Source: Candidatus Nitrosopumilus sp. (lineage in GTDB: Archaea; Thermoproteota; Nitrososphaeria; Nitrososphaerales; Nitrosopumilaceae). Taken from it: DNA of 5,248 nt. Below are positions 3,836 to 5,248 of this stretch, one piece after another (the first letter of the stretch is position 1; each line of letters opens with the position of its first letter). Below the pieces are notes generated by a model. That model saw only the letters and a program-made list of their open reading frames with translations, was not told the DNA's origin and ran no database searches. The position numbers and the translations under genes are program-made. The stretch is from positions 1 to 5,248 of the forward strand of contig JAOUAE010000099.1 of NCBI GenBank assembly GCA_029861085.1, read 5' to 3'.

Positions 3836-4819
3836 TTACTGTTTTATTCCATATCCCATCAGTACTGAATAACATCCTAGTCCACATTGCTCACAGATTG
3901 GCTTCATGGAATCTTTTTCTGCACTACCAATACAGCATGGAAACTTTTCTCTGCCTTTATGATCAACTGATATTATGGCCCAGGTAGGGCAGTCAATTGG
4001 GGTTGTCCCTTTTCCGCCCCAGCTTCTCTTCATTATTTCCAGCTGGTGTTCTGGATTTACGATGTAATCTTTGTAATCACTTGATTTGAGTTCTAGTAAT
4101 CTGTCAACTACTTTGTCTCGTTCTTTTCCAAACGGCATCCATAATGGGTCGTTTTTCATAAACGGGGTATGAAATTGGAATCCAATTTTGTTGGAATAGT
4201 CCTTCCAATCATCAATTACATTTTCTATTGTTTTGTAGTTTTTAGAGTTGATTGTCATGGTTATCCAGATGTCTTTCCATGCATTTTTTCCATTTGATTG
4301 AACATAATCAATAACATTTTTTCGAGTGCTCTCCCATGCGTTATCACCGCGAATTTGATTGTGAGTTTCTTTGTCGCCATCAATTGATATCCAATAAAAG
4401 TAAATGCCCTTGATGTACGGAATTGGGTGTGTCCCATTTGTAACGACGCATGCCCTTTTTGGAAACTCCTTTACAAACAACTCTACAACATCCTTTCTCA
4501 TCAGAGGCTCACCTCCTACAAGAGTCACCATGAAGACATGATTTTTCTTGAATTTCTCATCGATGATGCTTTTCCATTGCCCCAGAGTCAGATCTTTTTC
4601 TTCCTTTCTGTTGAGCCACCAGTAGCAATGCTCACAGTGTAAATTGCATACGTTGATGATATCAGCAGACCCATAAAACGGACTCCTTTTGTTAAACAGC
4701 TTGTAACCGGCAAATTTTAACCCAAGATGAAAATACAAAGGAGATTCTTCCAGTATCTGTTTGAATCCACGTCCCATTATCTCCATTATTCTTTTTTCAC
4801 ATTTCAAAAATTTAACCAT
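3836..4819 (-). CDS. Radical SAM protein with SPASM-like C-terminus
   Basis: A complete 327-residue radical SAM enzyme. The [4Fe-4S]/SAM cluster motif is C58-x3-C62-x2-C65, followed by YWW. Other signatures are the SAM-contacting GGEP (102-105), VVTNG (125-129) and ISIDG near 144-148, followed by a conserved IRG at 156-158. The C-terminal region has C277, C295, C296, C309, C312 and C316, a spacing like a SPASM or twitch auxiliary iron-sulfur cluster. Such enzymes use a 5'-deoxyadenosyl radical, often to modify peptides, but also cofactors or lipids; the substrate is unknown. Residues 1-50 form a basic leader before the barrel. ATG 4819 is preferred because a good TATA box lies about 33 bases upstream; M12 and M15 are alternatives. 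It appears monocistronic and no precursor peptide gene is evident beside it. Confidence 0.88.
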   Translation of the reverse strand: MVKFLKCEKRIMEIMGRGFKQILEESPLYFHLGLKFAGYKLFNKRSPFYGSADIINVCNLHCEHCYWWLNRKEEKDLTLGQWKSIIDEKFKKNHVFMVTLVGGEPLMRKDVVELFVKEFPKRACVVTNGTHPIPYIKGIYFYWISIDGDKETHNQIRGDNAWESTRKNVIDYVQSNGKNAWKDIWITMTINSKNYKTIENVIDDWKDYSNKIGFQFHTPFMKNDPLWMPFGKERDKVVDRLLELKSSDYKDYIVNPEHQLEIMKRSWGGKGTTPIDCPTWAIISVDHKGREKFPCCIGSAEKDSMKPICEQCGLGCYSVLMGYGIKQ

Positions 4820-4847
4820 TATCCAAAAATCCTATGAGAAAGTAATG

Positions 4848-4857
4848 CATATAATAC
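4848..4857 (-). promoter_or_regulatory. TATA box for the radical SAM gene
   Basis: On the - strand this reads gtattatatg. It is centred about 33 bases before ATG 4819, predicting transcription start near 4826 and a leader of about six bases. This supports the upstream ATG over internal ones. Confidence 0.5.
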
Positions 4858-4860
4858 AAA

Positions 4861-4883
4861 TTTCAAAAATATTTGATTTGAAA
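4861..4883. promoter_or_regulatory. Inverted repeat just upstream of the radical SAM TATA box
   Basis: The arms tttcaaa (4861-4867) and tttgaaa (4877-4883) are separated by nine bases. The element abuts the upstream edge of the TATA box at 4848-4857, where an archaeal activator or repressor dimer might bind. Low sequence complexity makes chance occurrence possible. Confidence 0.3.
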
Positions 4884-4913
4884 AAATAATCATATTGATT
4901 TTTTTACCAACAG

Positions 4914-4921
4914 TATAAAAG
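4914..4921 (+). promoter_or_regulatory. TATA box on the + strand, divergent from the radical SAM promoter
   Basis: The string tataaaag is an excellent archaeal TATA match. It predicts a transcript start near 4943-4946 going right, where no protein gene of meaningful length follows; the first ATG (4965) gives only five codons. It may drive the structured element at 4953-5025. Confidence 0.4.
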
Positions 4922-4943
4922 TGAAATAGAACAATTAGTCTCT

Positions 4944-5036
4944 TTGACGACCTAAAAATATCTCATGTTTATGTGGTATTAACCATAAAATAAGAAAAAT
5001 AAAAAATTAAGGTGAGATATTTTTATTACTTTTTTG
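4944..5036 (+). ncRNA. Candidate small structured RNA
   Basis: A predicted + strand transcript beginning about 26 bases after the TATA box at 4914-4921 would contain taaaaatatctca (4953-4965) and its exact reverse complement at 5013-5025, a 13-bp stem. Inside, tttatg (4968-4973) can pair with cataaa (4984-4989) and extend by three more pairs around a bulge. The distal arm runs into T-rich DNA ending in a T6 run (5031-5036), a fitting archaeal terminator. No coding potential is seen. I recognise no known RNA family. Alternatively the inverted repeat is a terminator for the ATPase gene read from the other side. The evidence is structural only. Confidence 0.3.
4985..5010 (-). terminator. T-rich terminator after the P-type ATPase gene
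   Basis: Read on the - strand, about 40 bases beyond the ATPase stop, this segment contains T6, T5 and T4 runs in quick succession. It is a likely archaeal T-tract terminator. The inverted repeat around it may add structure. Confidence 0.4.
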
Positions 5037-5048
5037 GCATTACCGCAT

Positions 5049-5248
5049 TTACATGGACATTTTTTTTGTTGCAACATCATAATCAAAGTCTAAGTTGTTA
5101 TTTTGTGTTTTAATCTCAAGTTTATTGCTAACAAATTTTTTTGTTTCAATTATCAGAAAAGTGATTATGGATACCCCTACTATCCTCAACCATGAATCTA
5201 ATTCAATTGGTTTACTTTGGAAAATTTCATTCATGACAGGAGTATATG
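5049..5248 (-). CDS. Cation-transporting P-type ATPase, C-terminal end (partial)
   Basis: Only the last 65 residues are in the window; the frame is open to the edge, so the gene continues beyond 5248. The visible order is a loop YTPVMNEIFQ, then PIELDSWLRIVGVSI running into a hydrophobic segment ending FLIIETKKFV, then a hydrophilic tail of about 25 residues. This matches the end of calcium/cation P-type ATPases, where a loop with an F-x3-PL-like stretch precedes the last membrane helix and a conserved E-x2-K at its cytoplasmic end. Such pumps use ATP to move Ca2+ or other cations across the membrane. The ATG at 5232-5234 is an internal methionine by this reading, not a start. The ion cannot be told from this piece. 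A free-standing one-helix protein starting at that ATG is the alternative. Confidence 0.62.
   Translation of the reverse strand, partial: YTPVMNEIFQSKPIELDSWLRIVGVSIITFLIIETKKFVSNKLEIKTQNNNLDFDYDVATKKMSM

Noticed and set aside
4427..4642. 71-codon + strand ORF within the radical SAM gene
   Set aside because: Antisense shadow; its Cys pattern comes from the complementary coding sequence.
3380..5240. 12-base repeat attcatgacagg at 3380-3391 and 5229-5240
   Set aside because: The second copy lies in the ATPase coding frame and the first in a spacer; no shared context, and chance repeats of this length are expected in 5 kb.

Overview
The window looks archaeal, most likely from the Nitrososphaerota (Thaumarchaeota, for example a Nitrosopumilus, Nitrosotenuis or Nitrosotalea relative). 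This is an inference. It rests on AT-rich DNA, TATA-like boxes 25-33 bases before start codons with little or no leader, few Shine-Dalgarno sites, a C2H2 finger and several tiny zinc-ribbon proteins, and a universal stress protein remnant. No rRNA, tRNA, CRISPR array or insertion sequence was seen.

Bases 1-1460 (+ strand) hold a run of very short ORFs, most with paired CxxC motifs typical of zinc ribbons: 33-254, 385-492, 641-751, 951-1133, 1201-1290 and 1306-1458. The last ends in a perfect classical C2H2 finger. An additional unrecognised ORF lies at 783-944. Several are shorter than usual gene-calling cut-offs, yet three start about 25-28 bases after a TATA-like box, as leaderless archaeal genes do. 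The 1201 and 1306 ORFs share a frame and are separated by one TGA. A 45-codon remnant of a universal stress protein follows (1489-1626).

Bases 1710-2852 (+) encode a complete malic enzyme, which links malate to pyruvate. It is convergent with a small VOC/glyoxalase-fold protein on the - strand (2938-3285). Upstream of the VOC gene, on the same strand, is an N-terminally truncated intradiol dioxygenase remnant (3397-3627), then about 200 bases without a recognisable gene. Next is a complete radical SAM enzyme with a cysteine-rich, SPASM-like C-terminus (3836-4819, -).

The intergenic region 4820-5048 carries a convincing - strand promoter for the radical SAM gene. It also has a + strand TATA box followed by a 13-bp inverted repeat and T-rich DNA, which could be a small structured RNA. 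The right edge holds the C-terminus of a cation-transporting P-type ATPase running in from beyond the window (5049-5248, -).

The genes do not form one obvious pathway. The window reads as an accessory segment: a few intact metabolic or modifying enzymes, at least two decayed genes, and a dense group of miniature zinc proteins. That group is the most unusual content.
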